The notes beneath the pieces are model-generated. The model ran no database searches. It worked only from the letters and a program-made list of their open reading frames with translations, and was not told the origin of the DNA. Shown piece after piece: positions 1 through 7,912 of a stretch of 64,000 bases of DNA. Source of the stretch: Deltaproteobacteria bacterium (GTDB lineage Bacteria; Myxococcota_A; UBA9042; PHBI01); NCBI GenBank assembly GCA_020632715.1, contig JACKFA010000001.1:558001-622000 (forward strand), read 5' to 3'. The translations under genes were made by a program, and so were the position numbers. Numbering within the stretch: position 1 is the stretch's first letter; each line of letters starts with the position of its first letter.

Positions 1-98
1 TCGATGACCGTGAGCTCGACGACCGTCGAGCCGTCGTCGCCGCAGGCGGCGAGAAAAGGCGGGAGACACAGGAGGGACGCGACCAGGGCTCTTCTCAT
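1..98 (-). CDS. Lipoprotein, N-terminal fragment (runs off the window)
   Basis: Reading the minus strand from the ATG at 98-96 gives a short basic n-region (MRRA), a hydrophobic stretch and an LAAC lipobox followed by GDDGS, which is a typical signal peptidase II site of an outer-membrane lipoprotein. Only about 32 codons are inside the window, so the function cannot be read. Its start overlaps the stop of the upstream Kelch lipoprotein gene as ATGA (95-98), so it is the third gene of a translationally coupled operon. The start and lipobox are seen directly; lipid anchoring is inferred. Confidence 0.75.
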   Translation of the reverse strand, partial: MRRALVASLLCLPPFLAACGDDGSTVVELTVI

Positions 99-1855
99 GG
101 ACTCCACACCTCGACACCACGGATGAAGCGGAGCGCGCCGGACGCCGGGTCCGCGATGGCGAGCCCGCCGCCGATGAGCGCCCTCCCCGCGAGGGCGCCA
201 TGCGTCACGAACGCCGCGGCCGCGCCGAAGCGGGCGCGCGTGAGCTGCCCGCCGCCCGTCGGCAGCACGCTCACGGCGCTGCTCACGCGATCGGTCGCCG
301 TGACGAGCCCGCCCGCGACGACGCAATGCCCACCGCTCTCCGCGACCGCCGAGAGATACCCTGCGGCGGTCCCGGCGGCCGGCGTCGCCGTCAGCGAGTC
401 GCCGCTGACCGCGAGCGTGTAGCGCGGGAGCTGGCTCGGCACGCCGCGACCGGTCGAGCCGCCGACGAGGTCGAGGCCGCAGAGCTGCGGATCGAAGAGC
501 GCGCCCCCGAACCCGCCGCTCGTGAGCGGCTTCCAGACGGGGGCCGCGCCGGAGCGGTCGAAGAGCTCGGTGAGCGGGTTCTGGGACGCGCCTCCCACGA
601 CGAGCACCTGCGTGCAGCCGGCGTCGAGGCAGGTCCCCGCGGCGCCCGCGCGCGGCACGGTCATCGGCGGGAGCCCGACGCACTCGGCGCCGCTGTCGAC
701 GTCGCAGATCCAGGCGTCCGAGGAGGGCGTCGCGTTGTCGCCGACGAGCCCGCCCGCGACCAGCACGGTGTGGCTGTCGAGCGCGACGACCAGCGGCTCC
801 GCGAGCTTCCGCGGGAGCCTCGTCGACTTCGCGGTCCCCGAGAGCGGTGACACCACGACGAGGGCGTCGGAGAGCACGTCCGACCAGCCCGTCGACTCCC
901 ATGCGAGCCCGCCGCGCTGCGCGTCCCAGAGGATCGACAGGCGCGAGACGCCGCCCGCGAGCGCGAAGCGGTCCCCGCCGAGCGCCGCGAAGCCGAAGAG
1001 GCCGCCGGGGTAGCTGTCGACCCCCGCCGCCTGCGTGGCCTGGAAGAGCCCGGTCGCCTGGTCGAAGACCTCGACGAGGTGCTTCACCGGCGTCAGCGCG
1101 AGCGCCCCGTCCTGGGCGCCGAAGCCGCCGATGAAGGCGACGCTGCCCGTCGAGAGCGTGGCGGCCGCGCCGAACGCGCGCGGCTCCGAGAGGTTGAGCG
1201 GGAACGGCGACAGGAGCACGCACCACCCGGCGGCCTGGTCGCAGGTCGCGGCCGGGTGGAAGCTCGTGCAGTCCGAGTCGACGAGGCACGTCGGGACGCA
1301 CCAGTAGTCGGGCTTGGCCGCGTCGTAGCAGATGGTGCCGGCCTTCCCGCAGTCGGCGTCCGCGTCGCAGAAGTCGATCGGGTCGGCCACGGCGGCGGAG
1401 ATGTTGATCTCCTCCGGCAGCGCCGAGACGGCGCCGGTCGCGTAGACGGGGACGTGGTAGTAGGGCCGCCGGTTCTGCTCGATGGTGACGTCGCCGCGGT
1501 AGCCGAGCTCGACGCGCGAGGCGTCGCCGCACTGCCCGCTGTCGAAGCCCTCGAAGAGGATCGCGCGGCCGTCGCCGACCGGGATGTTGGTGAGCTCGTA
1601 CGTCCGCGAGAGCGCCTCGACGCAGCCCGTGTCGAAGGAGGTCTTGCCGACGCCCGCGTCGGTGACCGGCCCCTCGAGGACGCGCAGCCGGAACCACCCG
1701 GCGGCGGAGGCGCCGCTCTCGAGGGCGAGCTCGAGCGAGCCGAAGCCGGCCTGCGACCCGCCGTCGGCGCCCGCGTCACCGCAGCCGGGCGCCGCGAGAG
1801 CCAGCACGAGCGCCGCGAGGACCGCGCCTCGCCCCGTCGTCGCGAGGGCCGTCAT
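95..1855 (-). CDS. Kelch-like beta-propeller lipoprotein
   Basis: A 586-residue protein with a signal sequence ending in a lipobox (AAPGC near residue 26), then a domain of about 110 residues, a Cys-rich stretch with spaced pairs (DFCDADADCGKAG, CLVDSDC), and from about residue 220 a series of Kelch/galactose-oxidase-like blades, each with a di-Gly beta-strand (SVAFIGGF, RFALAGGV, TVLVAGGL, QVLVVGGAS, HCVVAGGL, RALIGGGL). It is probably an outer-membrane-anchored binding protein; no catalytic residues are obvious. The ATG at 1855 is used because it overlaps the stop of the PEGA gene as ATGA. Its own stop overlaps the next lipoprotein start in the same way. Kelch-repeat lipoproteins are common in Myxococcota; the ligand is unknown. 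Confidence 0.8.
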   Translation of the reverse strand: MTALATTGRGAVLAALVLALAAPGCGDAGADGGSQAGFGSLELALESGASAAGWFRLRVLEGPVTDAGVGKTSFDTGCVEALSRTYELTNIPVGDGRAILFEGFDSGQCGDASRVELGYRGDVTIEQNRRPYYHVPVYATGAVSALPEEINISAAVADPIDFCDADADCGKAGTICYDAAKPDYWCVPTCLVDSDCTSFHPAATCDQAAGWCVLLSPFPLNLSEPRAFGAAATLSTGSVAFIGGFGAQDGALALTPVKHLVEVFDQATGLFQATQAAGVDSYPGGLFGFAALGGDRFALAGGVSRLSILWDAQRGGLAWESTGWSDVLSDALVVVSPLSGTAKSTRLPRKLAEPLVVALDSHTVLVAGGLVGDNATPSSDAWICDVDSGAECVGLPPMTVPRAGAAGTCLDAGCTQVLVVGGASQNPLTELFDRSGAAPVWKPLTSGGFGGALFDPQLCGLDLVGGSTGRGVPSQLPRYTLAVSGDSLTATPAAGTAAGYLSAVAESGGHCVVAGGLVTATDRVSSAVSVLPTGGGQLTRARFGAAAAFVTHGALAGRALIGGGLAIADPASGALRFIRGVEVWSP

Positions 1856-2811
1856 GGCCGGGCTCCGGTCACGGCGGCGTCGCGCCAGGCGTTGTTCGGG
1901 TCGACCGAGAGGACGACCGGCGCGCGCGTCGGGCCGTCGTCGGAGCTCGCGGCGAGCGCGATCGCGGTGGCCGCGCCCGCGACCACCACGCCGCCGATGA
2001 CGGCCCAGAGGATCCAGTCGGAGCCGTCGTCGTCGTCGTCGATCTTCTTCTTCGAGGGGTCGTCCGGCTTCTTCTTGCCGTCGTCGGGCGCCTTCATGAC
2101 CGACGCGACGAGGGTCACGCTCTTCGTGACGGTGCCGCCGGCCGTGACCTCGACCTCCATGACCTGCTCGTCGAAGCCGTCCGCGGCGACGCGCACCGTG
2201 TACTTCCCAGGCGGCTTCGAGATCGTCGCGGTGCCGGTGCCCGCGTAGTCCGTGCCGACGTAGATCGTCGCGGTCGGCACGCTCGCGTCGACGACGAGCG
2301 TACCGTCCGCGGCCGGGGGGGCGATCTCCGGGGGCTTGCCCCAGACCGCCTCGATCTGCGCCTCGAGCGCGCCCGCGAGCGCCGCCATCGACGGCACCGC
2401 GACCGACTGGTCGCGCAGCATCGTCGCCTTGTTGGCGTCGGCGATCTTCACCTGCAGCGTGTAGCCCTTCGTCCCCTTCACCGGGTCGACCTGCGCGTAC
2501 ACGATGCGGTCGGCGCCGTACTTCACGCCGAGGCGCGCGAGGCAGGAGAGGTCGAGATCGATGCACTCGAGCTCGATCATGTCGTCGATGAGCTCGTGCG
2601 ACGACGGGTTCATCAGCGTGATGTCGGGGTAGCGCTGGAGCTTCGCCTGCAGGACCTGGAAGAGATCCTTCTTGTCCTTCGGCGAGAGCTTGTCGCCCTC
2701 GACGTTCATCCCGAGGACCTTCTCGCCGGCGCGGGCGCCGACGGGCGACGCCGCCGACATCGCGGTGAGCGCGACCAGCGCGAGGCATAGGCGGAGGAGG
2801 GTGCGTTTCAT
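1852..2811 (-). CDS. PEGA-domain protein with C-terminal membrane helix
   Basis: A 319-residue protein with a Sec signal peptide (about residues 1-29, ending ARAG). An N-terminal region of about 110 residues (LSPKDKKDLFQVLQAKLQRY, then paired Cys in ECIDLDLSCLARLG) resembles myxobacterial proteins that precede PEGA domains. A PEGA domain follows at about 155-225 (PTATIYVGTDYAG, PPGKYTVRVAADGF). Next come an Asp/Lys-rich linker (about 240-262), one membrane helix (WILWAVIGGVVVAGAATAI) and a short tail. PEGA domains are surface or cell-wall associated. It is the first gene of the operon, and a TTGGCC-N18-TACGGT promoter lies just upstream. Confidence 0.8.
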   Translation of the reverse strand: MKRTLLRLCLALVALTAMSAASPVGARAGEKVLGMNVEGDKLSPKDKKDLFQVLQAKLQRYPDITLMNPSSHELIDDMIELECIDLDLSCLARLGVKYGADRIVYAQVDPVKGTKGYTLQVKIADANKATMLRDQSVAVPSMAALAGALEAQIEAVWGKPPEIAPPAADGTLVVDASVPTATIYVGTDYAGTGTATISKPPGKYTVRVAADGFDEQVMEVEVTAGGTVTKSVTLVASVMKAPDDGKKKPDDPSKKKIDDDDDGSDWILWAVIGGVVVAGAATAIALAASSDDGPTRAPVVLSVDPNNAWRDAAVTGARP

Positions 2812-2841
2812 GGGCTCTCGTCACGCGTCGGGACGTCGGGG

Positions 2842-2871
2842 ACCGTAGCAGAAGCCGGCCGTCGGGGCCAA
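2842..2871 (-). promoter_or_regulatory. Promoter of the PEGA/Kelch lipoprotein operon
   Basis: On the minus strand TTGGCC (2871-2866) and TACGGT (2847-2842) are separated by 18 bases, about 30 bases before the ATG at 2811. The form matches the other housekeeping-like promoters in this window. Inferred by eye. Confidence 0.45.
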
Positions 2872-2890
2872 GTCGTCCCTGCGAACGTCC

Positions 2891-5812
2891 TCACGGCGCC
2901 GGCGCCATCAGCAGGTAGACCTGGTCGATGCCGTCGTCGCCGAGGCCGCGCGCGTACCCGAGCCGGAGGTCGATCGGGTAGCCGTAGAAGAGATCGATCC
3001 GCGCGCGCAGCTCGGCGCCGACGCCGACGGCGAGCACGTCGCGGTCATCGTGCAGGTAGGGCACCGGGCCGAGCCAGGCGGCGTCGGAGAAGGCCGCGAG
3101 CGTCAGGTCCTCGAGGAAGACGGGGAGCGAGTCGAGGCCCTTCCGGACGCGCCAGAGCGGCAGGCGGTACTCGAGCGAGCCGAGGGTGTAGCTCGTGGCG
3201 TTGTAGGCGCCGGGCTCGAAGCCGCGGAGCCAGACGGAGCCGGCGTTCACCTGGTTCAGGAGATCCGAGAGGAGGTCCTGGTTCGGGACGCCGCCCACGG
3301 AGAAGACCGCGCGCGCGTCGTCGTCGCCGCCCGAGACGCCGCCCTCGAGGCGGAGCATGAGCGCGTGATCCTGAAACGGCATCGGGACGTAGGCGCGGCC
3401 GACCCAGGACAGCGTGTAGACCGTCGCGTGGGAGCCGATCGTCGGGCTCCGGAGGCGGAAGTTCACGTAGGCGGACACGCCGAGCTCGGGGGAGATGCTG
3501 AACGTGAAGCCCTGCACGTCGCCGAGCGACCACCACAGGTTCAGCGCCGTCGACGGCCCCTCGCGCGGGATGAACGCCGTGTTCTCCTCGGGCGTGTGCT
3601 CGACGGGGTCGGCCTCGAGCGCGCGCGCGAGGTCGAAGGAGAAGCTCGCGCCGACGTTCAGGCTCGTGAACACGCTCGGGAACGGGAGGCTCACGCCGAA
3701 GGAGCCGTAGTAGACCTCCTCGCGGTAGTCGTGGAGCCGGTCGCCGAAGTAGGCGAGCCGGTCCCAGGAGTAGCGGCCGGCGGCGAGCGTGACGTCCGGG
3801 AAGCCGAAGGAGACGGTGCCGGAGGCGTAGGCGGCGACGTCCTCGCGGGCGATGTCCCACTCGACCGAGAGGGCCGCGGCGTACTTCCCGCTCACGTCGG
3901 CGCCCGAGAGCTCGATGCCGAGGCGCGCGAGGCCGGTGCTGTCGGCGACCCAGGTCGGGAGCCAGCTCTGCGGGAGCATCGACGGGAGCGCTTGGTAGGG
4001 GCGCTCGCGGACGGTCACCGGCGGCGGCGGCTCGTCGCCGCGGAGGGGCTTCGGATCGGGGTCGGCGACGACGGGGGCGGCGCCCGGGTCGAAGGGGAGC
4101 CGGAAGAGCTCGAAGCCGTCGCCGGTCCAGCCGGAGTAGAGGAGCGTCCCGCCGTCGGGGGAGACGGCCGGGTCGAAGGCGCCGCCGACGACGCGGGTGA
4201 CGCGGCGCGTCACGCCGGTCGCGAGCTCGCGGGCGTAGATGTCGTAGACGCCGTCGGCATCGGAGCTGTAGACGAGCCAGCGCTCGTCGGGGCTGAGCGC
4301 GAGGTCGAGCTCGATCGACGCGCCCTCGGTGAGGCGCTCGAAGGCGCCCGTCCGGGTGTCGACGCGGTAGAGGTCACGGTCGCCGCCCATGTGCGCCGAG
4401 GTGAAGAGGGAGCGGCCGTCGGCCGTGGCGGCGAGCCCGTCGAGGCGCGCCGCGGCGGGCGGGTCGATCCGCGCGACGCGCTCGCCCGTCGCGAGGTCCG
4501 CGGCCTCGATGTGGGTCCGCCCCCAGGCGCTCGCGAGGTACCAGACGCGGCCGTCGCGCCCGCCGACCGCCGGGAACTGCGCGCGGTGCGCCCCGCGGAG
4601 GAGGACGGCGTCGCGCCGCGGCACGCCCGGCCGCGCCGGGACCCGCGCGAGCGCGCCGTAGAAGCTCACGACGCGGTGGAAGCGGCTCGTGGCGTAGACG
4701 ATCTCCGCGCCGTCGCGGGTCCACGCGATCTCGCCGCAGCCGCCCTCGCAGCGGATGACGTCCTCGGTGCGGGCGGGATCGCTCGCCGGCGCGATGACGA
4801 TGTGCGTCGGGCGGTGGCCGGTGTTCTCGACCCAGGCGACGCGCGCGCCGTCGGGGGAGAAGGCGGCGTGGACCTTGAACTCGCCGCCGCGCGTGAGCTG
4901 CTCGCCGACGACGGGCCCGGCGGCGGCGACGCGATCGGCGACCGCGCGGGCGCGGGCGGTCATCTGCGCCTGCATCTCGGCCCACCAGGTGTCGAGCGTC
5001 TTCCCGCTGACCTCCTTCGTGGTGAGGCCGACGGAGAACGGGATCGGGCGCTCGCCGTAGACGTCGACGAAGCGGCGGACGGCGTCGGGGCCGGCCTCGC
5101 GCGCCATGAGGTCCATGAGGTAGCCGCCGTAGAGGTACCAGGACGAGCCCCGCGGGTGCTCGAGCGGGAAGCCGGTGATGTCGCCGAGGCCCGGGAGCTT
5201 CCCCGCGAGGGCGGAGGTGCGCGTGAACATCTCGAAGCGGCTCGAGCCGACGCGCCCGCCCTTCGTGTACGCGCTCTCGACCCAGACGGCGATCCCCTCG
5301 GTCGTCCAGCGCGGGAGGGCCTCGTTCGGGTACCAGACGCGCCCGAAGACGTCGTTCAGGAGCTCGGGGAGGCCCCCCACGTGGTCGAGGTGGAGCACGT
5401 GGACGTACTCGTGGAAGACGAGGAGCCGGAGCCAGCTCGCGTAGTCGCCGAGCTCGCTGTCGGCCGACGGCGCGTAGGCGTACACCGTGAAGCTCATGCG
5501 CGGGAGGACCGAGGCGAAGCCGTTCGCGTCGTCGACGTCGTCGGTGACGACGATGTGGACGCGCTCGTCGGGGACCGTGCCGATGACGGGGTTCAGGACG
5601 CGCCAGGCCTCCTCGGCGTAGGCGGCGACGTCGCGGGCGATGGCCTCGCCGCCGTCGTAGGAGTAGACGGCGAAGTGCTCGGTCTCGAGGGTGAACCAGC
5701 GCCGGTCGGGATCCGTGCTCCCGCGGGCGACGCCGCCCGCGGCGAGCGCGCACGCGGCGAGCACGCACGCGGCGAGCACCGTGCCGAGGGGGCGCGCGGC
5801 GGTTCGGGTCAT
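2891..5812 (-). CDS. HExxH metallopeptidase / TolB-type propeller / outer-membrane barrel protein
   Basis: A 973-residue protein with three parts. After a signal peptide (about 1-30), a peptidase-MA-like domain (about 38-285) carries HEYVH at 134-138 and a downstream TEGIAVW Glu (E172), a gluzincin zinc site. A WD40/TolB-like propeller follows (about 300-570; FSPDGARVAWVENT, LSPDERWLVYSSDADG, VSPDGGTLLYSGW). The last 370 residues are alternating beta-strands ending VYLLMAPAP, like an outer-membrane beta-barrel of the BamA/surface-antigen type. It may be a periplasmic peptidase tethered to a barrel; substrate and activity are inferred only. The ATG at 5812 sits 7 bases after a -10 box, so the mRNA is probably leaderless. 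Confidence 0.8.
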   Translation of the reverse strand: MTRTAARPLGTVLAACVLAACALAAGGVARGSTDPDRRWFTLETEHFAVYSYDGGEAIARDVAAYAEEAWRVLNPVIGTVPDERVHIVVTDDVDDANGFASVLPRMSFTVYAYAPSADSELGDYASWLRLLVFHEYVHVLHLDHVGGLPELLNDVFGRVWYPNEALPRWTTEGIAVWVESAYTKGGRVGSSRFEMFTRTSALAGKLPGLGDITGFPLEHPRGSSWYLYGGYLMDLMAREAGPDAVRRFVDVYGERPIPFSVGLTTKEVSGKTLDTWWAEMQAQMTARARAVADRVAAAGPVVGEQLTRGGEFKVHAAFSPDGARVAWVENTGHRPTHIVIAPASDPARTEDVIRCEGGCGEIAWTRDGAEIVYATSRFHRVVSFYGALARVPARPGVPRRDAVLLRGAHRAQFPAVGGRDGRVWYLASAWGRTHIEAADLATGERVARIDPPAAARLDGLAATADGRSLFTSAHMGGDRDLYRVDTRTGAFERLTEGASIELDLALSPDERWLVYSSDADGVYDIYARELATGVTRRVTRVVGGAFDPAVSPDGGTLLYSGWTGDGFELFRLPFDPGAAPVVADPDPKPLRGDEPPPPVTVRERPYQALPSMLPQSWLPTWVADSTGLARLGIELSGADVSGKYAAALSVEWDIAREDVAAYASGTVSFGFPDVTLAAGRYSWDRLAYFGDRLHDYREEVYYGSFGVSLPFPSVFTSLNVGASFSFDLARALEADPVEHTPEENTAFIPREGPSTALNLWWSLGDVQGFTFSISPELGVSAYVNFRLRSPTIGSHATVYTLSWVGRAYVPMPFQDHALMLRLEGGVSGGDDDARAVFSVGGVPNQDLLSDLLNQVNAGSVWLRGFEPGAYNATSYTLGSLEYRLPLWRVRKGLDSLPVFLEDLTLAAFSDAAWLGPVPYLHDDRDVLAVGVGAELRARIDLFYGYPIDLRLGYARGLGDDGIDQVYLLMAPAP

Positions 5813-5819
5813 CGATGGC

Positions 5820-5849
5820 CGTATACACGGCGCCGCGACTCAGCGCCAA
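5820..5849 (-). promoter_or_regulatory. Promoter giving a leaderless mRNA for the peptidase/barrel gene
   Basis: On the minus strand TTGGCG (5849-5844), an 18-base spacer and TATACG (5825-5820), with only 7 bases to the ATG at 5812. Transcription should therefore start at or next to the A of the start codon. No Shine-Dalgarno sequence is possible. Confidence 0.55.
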
Positions 5850-5912
5850 CACGCCGGGCGGCGCCGCGGCGCGGGCGAGACTTACACCGTAAGCCTGGAG
5901 CCCCGCCGCGCG

Positions 5913-6686
5913 CTACTGCGCGTAGCTCGCGCGCACGATCTTCCCGGGGCTCTGCCCCTGCCCCACGACCGAGTTGATGATGCCGCGCTTCCGGAACGTG
6001 ACGACCTCGAAGCCCTGGTGGTTCGAGAACGACGGCTCCGTCTCGGCGTCCGCCGCCTCGGCCTCGGGCGGGGTCGCGACCTGGACGACCGTCATGCGCT
6101 CGCCCTGGACGTCGTAGTTGAAGAGCACGGCCTCGCGCCCACCGACGCGCGTGAGGCGGGCGCCCGTGAGGCGGATGGCCTGCGAGTCGTCGAAGGGGAT
6201 CTCGACCGGGAACGGCACGTTCTCCTGCAGGTACTGCCGCACCTGCTGCTCGGAGCCGCGCACCTCCATCGGGAGGTTCTCGCGGTGCGCGGCGACCGAC
6301 TCGACGAGGACGCGGCGCTCGTCGGTCTCACCGCCCGCGGGCTTCCCGAAGGCGAGCACCATCGCGATGACGACGGCCGCGATGGCGCCGATCCACCCGG
6401 CGCCGACGAGCCACGCGGAGGTCCGCGGCGCCTGCGCGCGCGCCTCCGCCGGGAGCGGCGCCGGCGCCTCGTCGAGCGCGGCGAGCACCCGCAGCCGCAA
6501 GGACTCGGGCGCCTTCGGCTGCGGCGCGTTCGCGCGCACGGCCGTCAGCATCCCGCTCTCCTGCGCGAGGAGGCGGGAGCAACGCCGGCACGCGCTCACG
6601 TGACCCTCGAAGTCGCCCTCTTCGGGGGCGGCCAGCTCCCCGTCGAGGTAGACGTAGATCGCGTTGTTGATGTCGTCGCAGTTCAT
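5913..6686 (-). CDS. Zinc anti-sigma factor, membrane-anchored (partner of the ECF sigma factor)
   Basis: A 257-residue protein. The N-terminal ZAS/zf-HC2 domain has C3 and the H29-x3-C33-x2-C36 motif (HVSACRRC), which binds zinc and holds the sigma factor. One membrane helix follows at about 91-114 (AWLVGAGWIGAIAAVVIAMV). The C-terminal domain (about 120-257) is presumably periplasmic and would sense the signal. It lies 78 bases downstream of the ECF sigma gene on the same strand, the usual sigma/anti-sigma order. The cognate signal is unknown. Confidence 0.88.
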   Translation of the reverse strand: MNCDDINNAIYVYLDGELAAPEEGDFEGHVSACRRCSRLLAQESGMLTAVRANAPQPKAPESLRLRVLAALDEAPAPLPAEARAQAPRTSAWLVGAGWIGAIAAVVIAMVLAFGKPAGGETDERRVLVESVAAHRENLPMEVRGSEQQVRQYLQENVPFPVEIPFDDSQAIRLTGARLTRVGGREAVLFNYDVQGERMTVVQVATPPEAEAADAETEPSFSNHQGFEVVTFRKRGIINSVVGQGQSPGKIVRASYAQ

Positions 6687-6764
6687 CGTGGTGTCCGCTC
6701 GTGTGGTTCACGACGAACACCGGCGACCCACCCCGGTATGCCCGCGGGTTGCGCGCGCTCCGAC

Positions 6765-7538
6765 TCAGCCCTCGCCCACGGCCTTGCGGCGGGCTCGGTA
6801 CGCTTCGAGCGAGATGGCGCCTTCCTCATCCCTGGCGTCCTGTGCGGGGATCACCCCGAGCTCGACCGCGTAGTCGAAGAGCACCTCCTGCAGGCGCTTC
6901 CTCCCACGGAAGAGACGGGACATCACGGTGCCCACGGGGCACTCCATGATATCCGCGATCTCCTTGTAGGAGAAGTCCTGCAGGTCCGCGAGCACGACCG
7001 GGATGCGGAAGTTCTCGGGCAGCTCCTCGATCGCACGCTGCACGTGCTCGGGGAACAGACCACCGAGATACTCGGCCTCCGGCGTGTCGTAGAAGTGTGA
7101 CGTCTCCGCCATCACACTCGAGCTGAGGTCCTGCTCCGACGCGTCGATCGAGAAGTGCGGCCGCTTCTTGCGGCGGTTCCCGTTGATGAACGTGTTCGTC
7201 AGGATCCGGAACAACCAGGCCTTGCAGTTGGTCCCGCTCTCGTAGCGGTGCCAGAACCTGAAGGCCTTGAGGAAGGTCTCCTGGACGAGATCCTCGGCGA
7301 GGCCGGCGTCGCGCGTCATGTAGAGCGCGGCGCTGTAGAGCGACTCCATGTGAGGGAGCGCCTCCTTGTTGAAGGCATCCCGGGTCGCCTCCTCTTCCTT
7401 CTTCGCTCGTCCTTGGAAGATCACCTCGGCCCCCTCCTCGAAAGGCTCGTCGGCGCGAACGGTCCCCAGCTCGACGAGGGCGTGAACCCGACCGTCTGGG
7501 GCGCTATTCCGTGCGTCGATGAGCTCGTTGCCTATCAC
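6765..7538 (-). CDS. ECF RNA polymerase sigma factor
   Basis: A 257-residue protein. Region 2 spans about 65-125 (YSAALYMTRDAGLAEDLVQE, then AWLFRILTNTFINGNRR) and region 4 about 165-225 (ELPENFRIPVVLADLQDFSY, EIADIMECPVGTVMSRLFRGR). Both are standard for group 4 (ECF) sigma-70 factors. It has an N-terminal extension of about 55 residues before region 2 and a short Glu/Arg-rich tail. The start is a GTG at 7538; a later start closer to region 2 is possible. It is followed by its ZAS anti-sigma gene. An ECF-type promoter upstream suggests autoregulation. Confidence 0.9.
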   Translation of the reverse strand: MIGNELIDARNSAPDGRVHALVELGTVRADEPFEEGAEVIFQGRAKKEEEATRDAFNKEALPHMESLYSAALYMTRDAGLAEDLVQETFLKAFRFWHRYESGTNCKAWLFRILTNTFINGNRRKKRPHFSIDASEQDLSSSVMAETSHFYDTPEAEYLGGLFPEHVQRAIEELPENFRIPVVLADLQDFSYKEIADIMECPVGTVMSRLFRGRKRLQEVLFDYAVELGVIPAQDARDEEGAISLEAYRARRKAVGEG

Positions 7539-7603
7539 TCGCGTCGTCCGAATCGATCTGGTGAACCTGATCGGCGCTGCTGTTCGCGGCGCGTGCAGCT
7601 TCT

Positions 7604-7629
7604 GACGCCGACAGTAGTGAAAAAGTTTC
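7604..7629 (-). promoter_or_regulatory. Candidate ECF-sigma promoter, possibly autoregulatory
   Basis: On the minus strand GAAAC (7629-7625), a 17-base spacer and CGTC (7607-7604), close to the common ECF promoter form GAAC-N16/17-CGTC. It lies about 65 bases before the sigma gene start. Self-activation is common in this family but is inferred here. Confidence 0.4.
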
Positions 7630-7835
7630 GGACGGATGAGGGGTGAGTTTTCCGGGCCTCGCCGCGATCCTCCCCAGGGCCGCCTGGAATGGGGGCCTCA
7701 GGGGGTCGTAAAACAATTGTCCCGCTCCGCACCGGGAGGTGTCACATTGGTGTGATCACGGCGCGCAGAGCCGCCTCGCGGGCGGCCGAGAGGCTACCGA
7801 GCGAGCGCTCTGACGCGCCGCGTCGAGGCGCGCGG

Positions 7836-7904
7836 GGATCGCGGGCGGGTCACCCGCGATCCTCCGCGGAGTCGTCCGGGGTGCTCGGCGCGTCGGCGCC
7901 GAGC
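7836..7904 (-). terminator. Tandem hairpins after ald
   Basis: Two perfect stems follow the ald stop at 7913: an 8-base pair stem (7883-7890 with 7897-7904, loop 6) and a 10-base pair stem (7836-7845 with 7853-7862, loop 7). There is no T-run, so termination is inferred from position and stem strength only. Confidence 0.45.
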
Positions 7905-7912
7905 GCAGTAAA

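Larger units (their letters stand above)
7539..7912. other. Gene-free region between ald and the ECF sigma gene
   Basis: 374 bases without a credible ORF and more AT-rich than its surroundings. It contains, from high to low coordinate: two strong hairpins just after the ald stop (7836-7904), a TCACA-ttgg-TGTGA inverted repeat (7742-7755), an 8-base ACAATTGT palindrome (7713-7720), and an ECF-type promoter (7604-7629). It probably holds the ald terminator and the control region of the sigma operon. Confidence 0.55.

Noticed and set aside
3050..5977. Long plus-strand ORF of 975 codons opposite the peptidase/barrel gene
   Set aside because: It is an antisense shadow: composition is dominated by Arg, Gly, Ala, Val and Glu with no domain, as expected opposite a very GC-rich gene.
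7742..7755. CRP-type binding site
   Set aside because: The half-sites are TCACA-N4-TGTGA, the reverse order of the TGTGA-N6-TCACA consensus; it remains only an unnamed palindrome.
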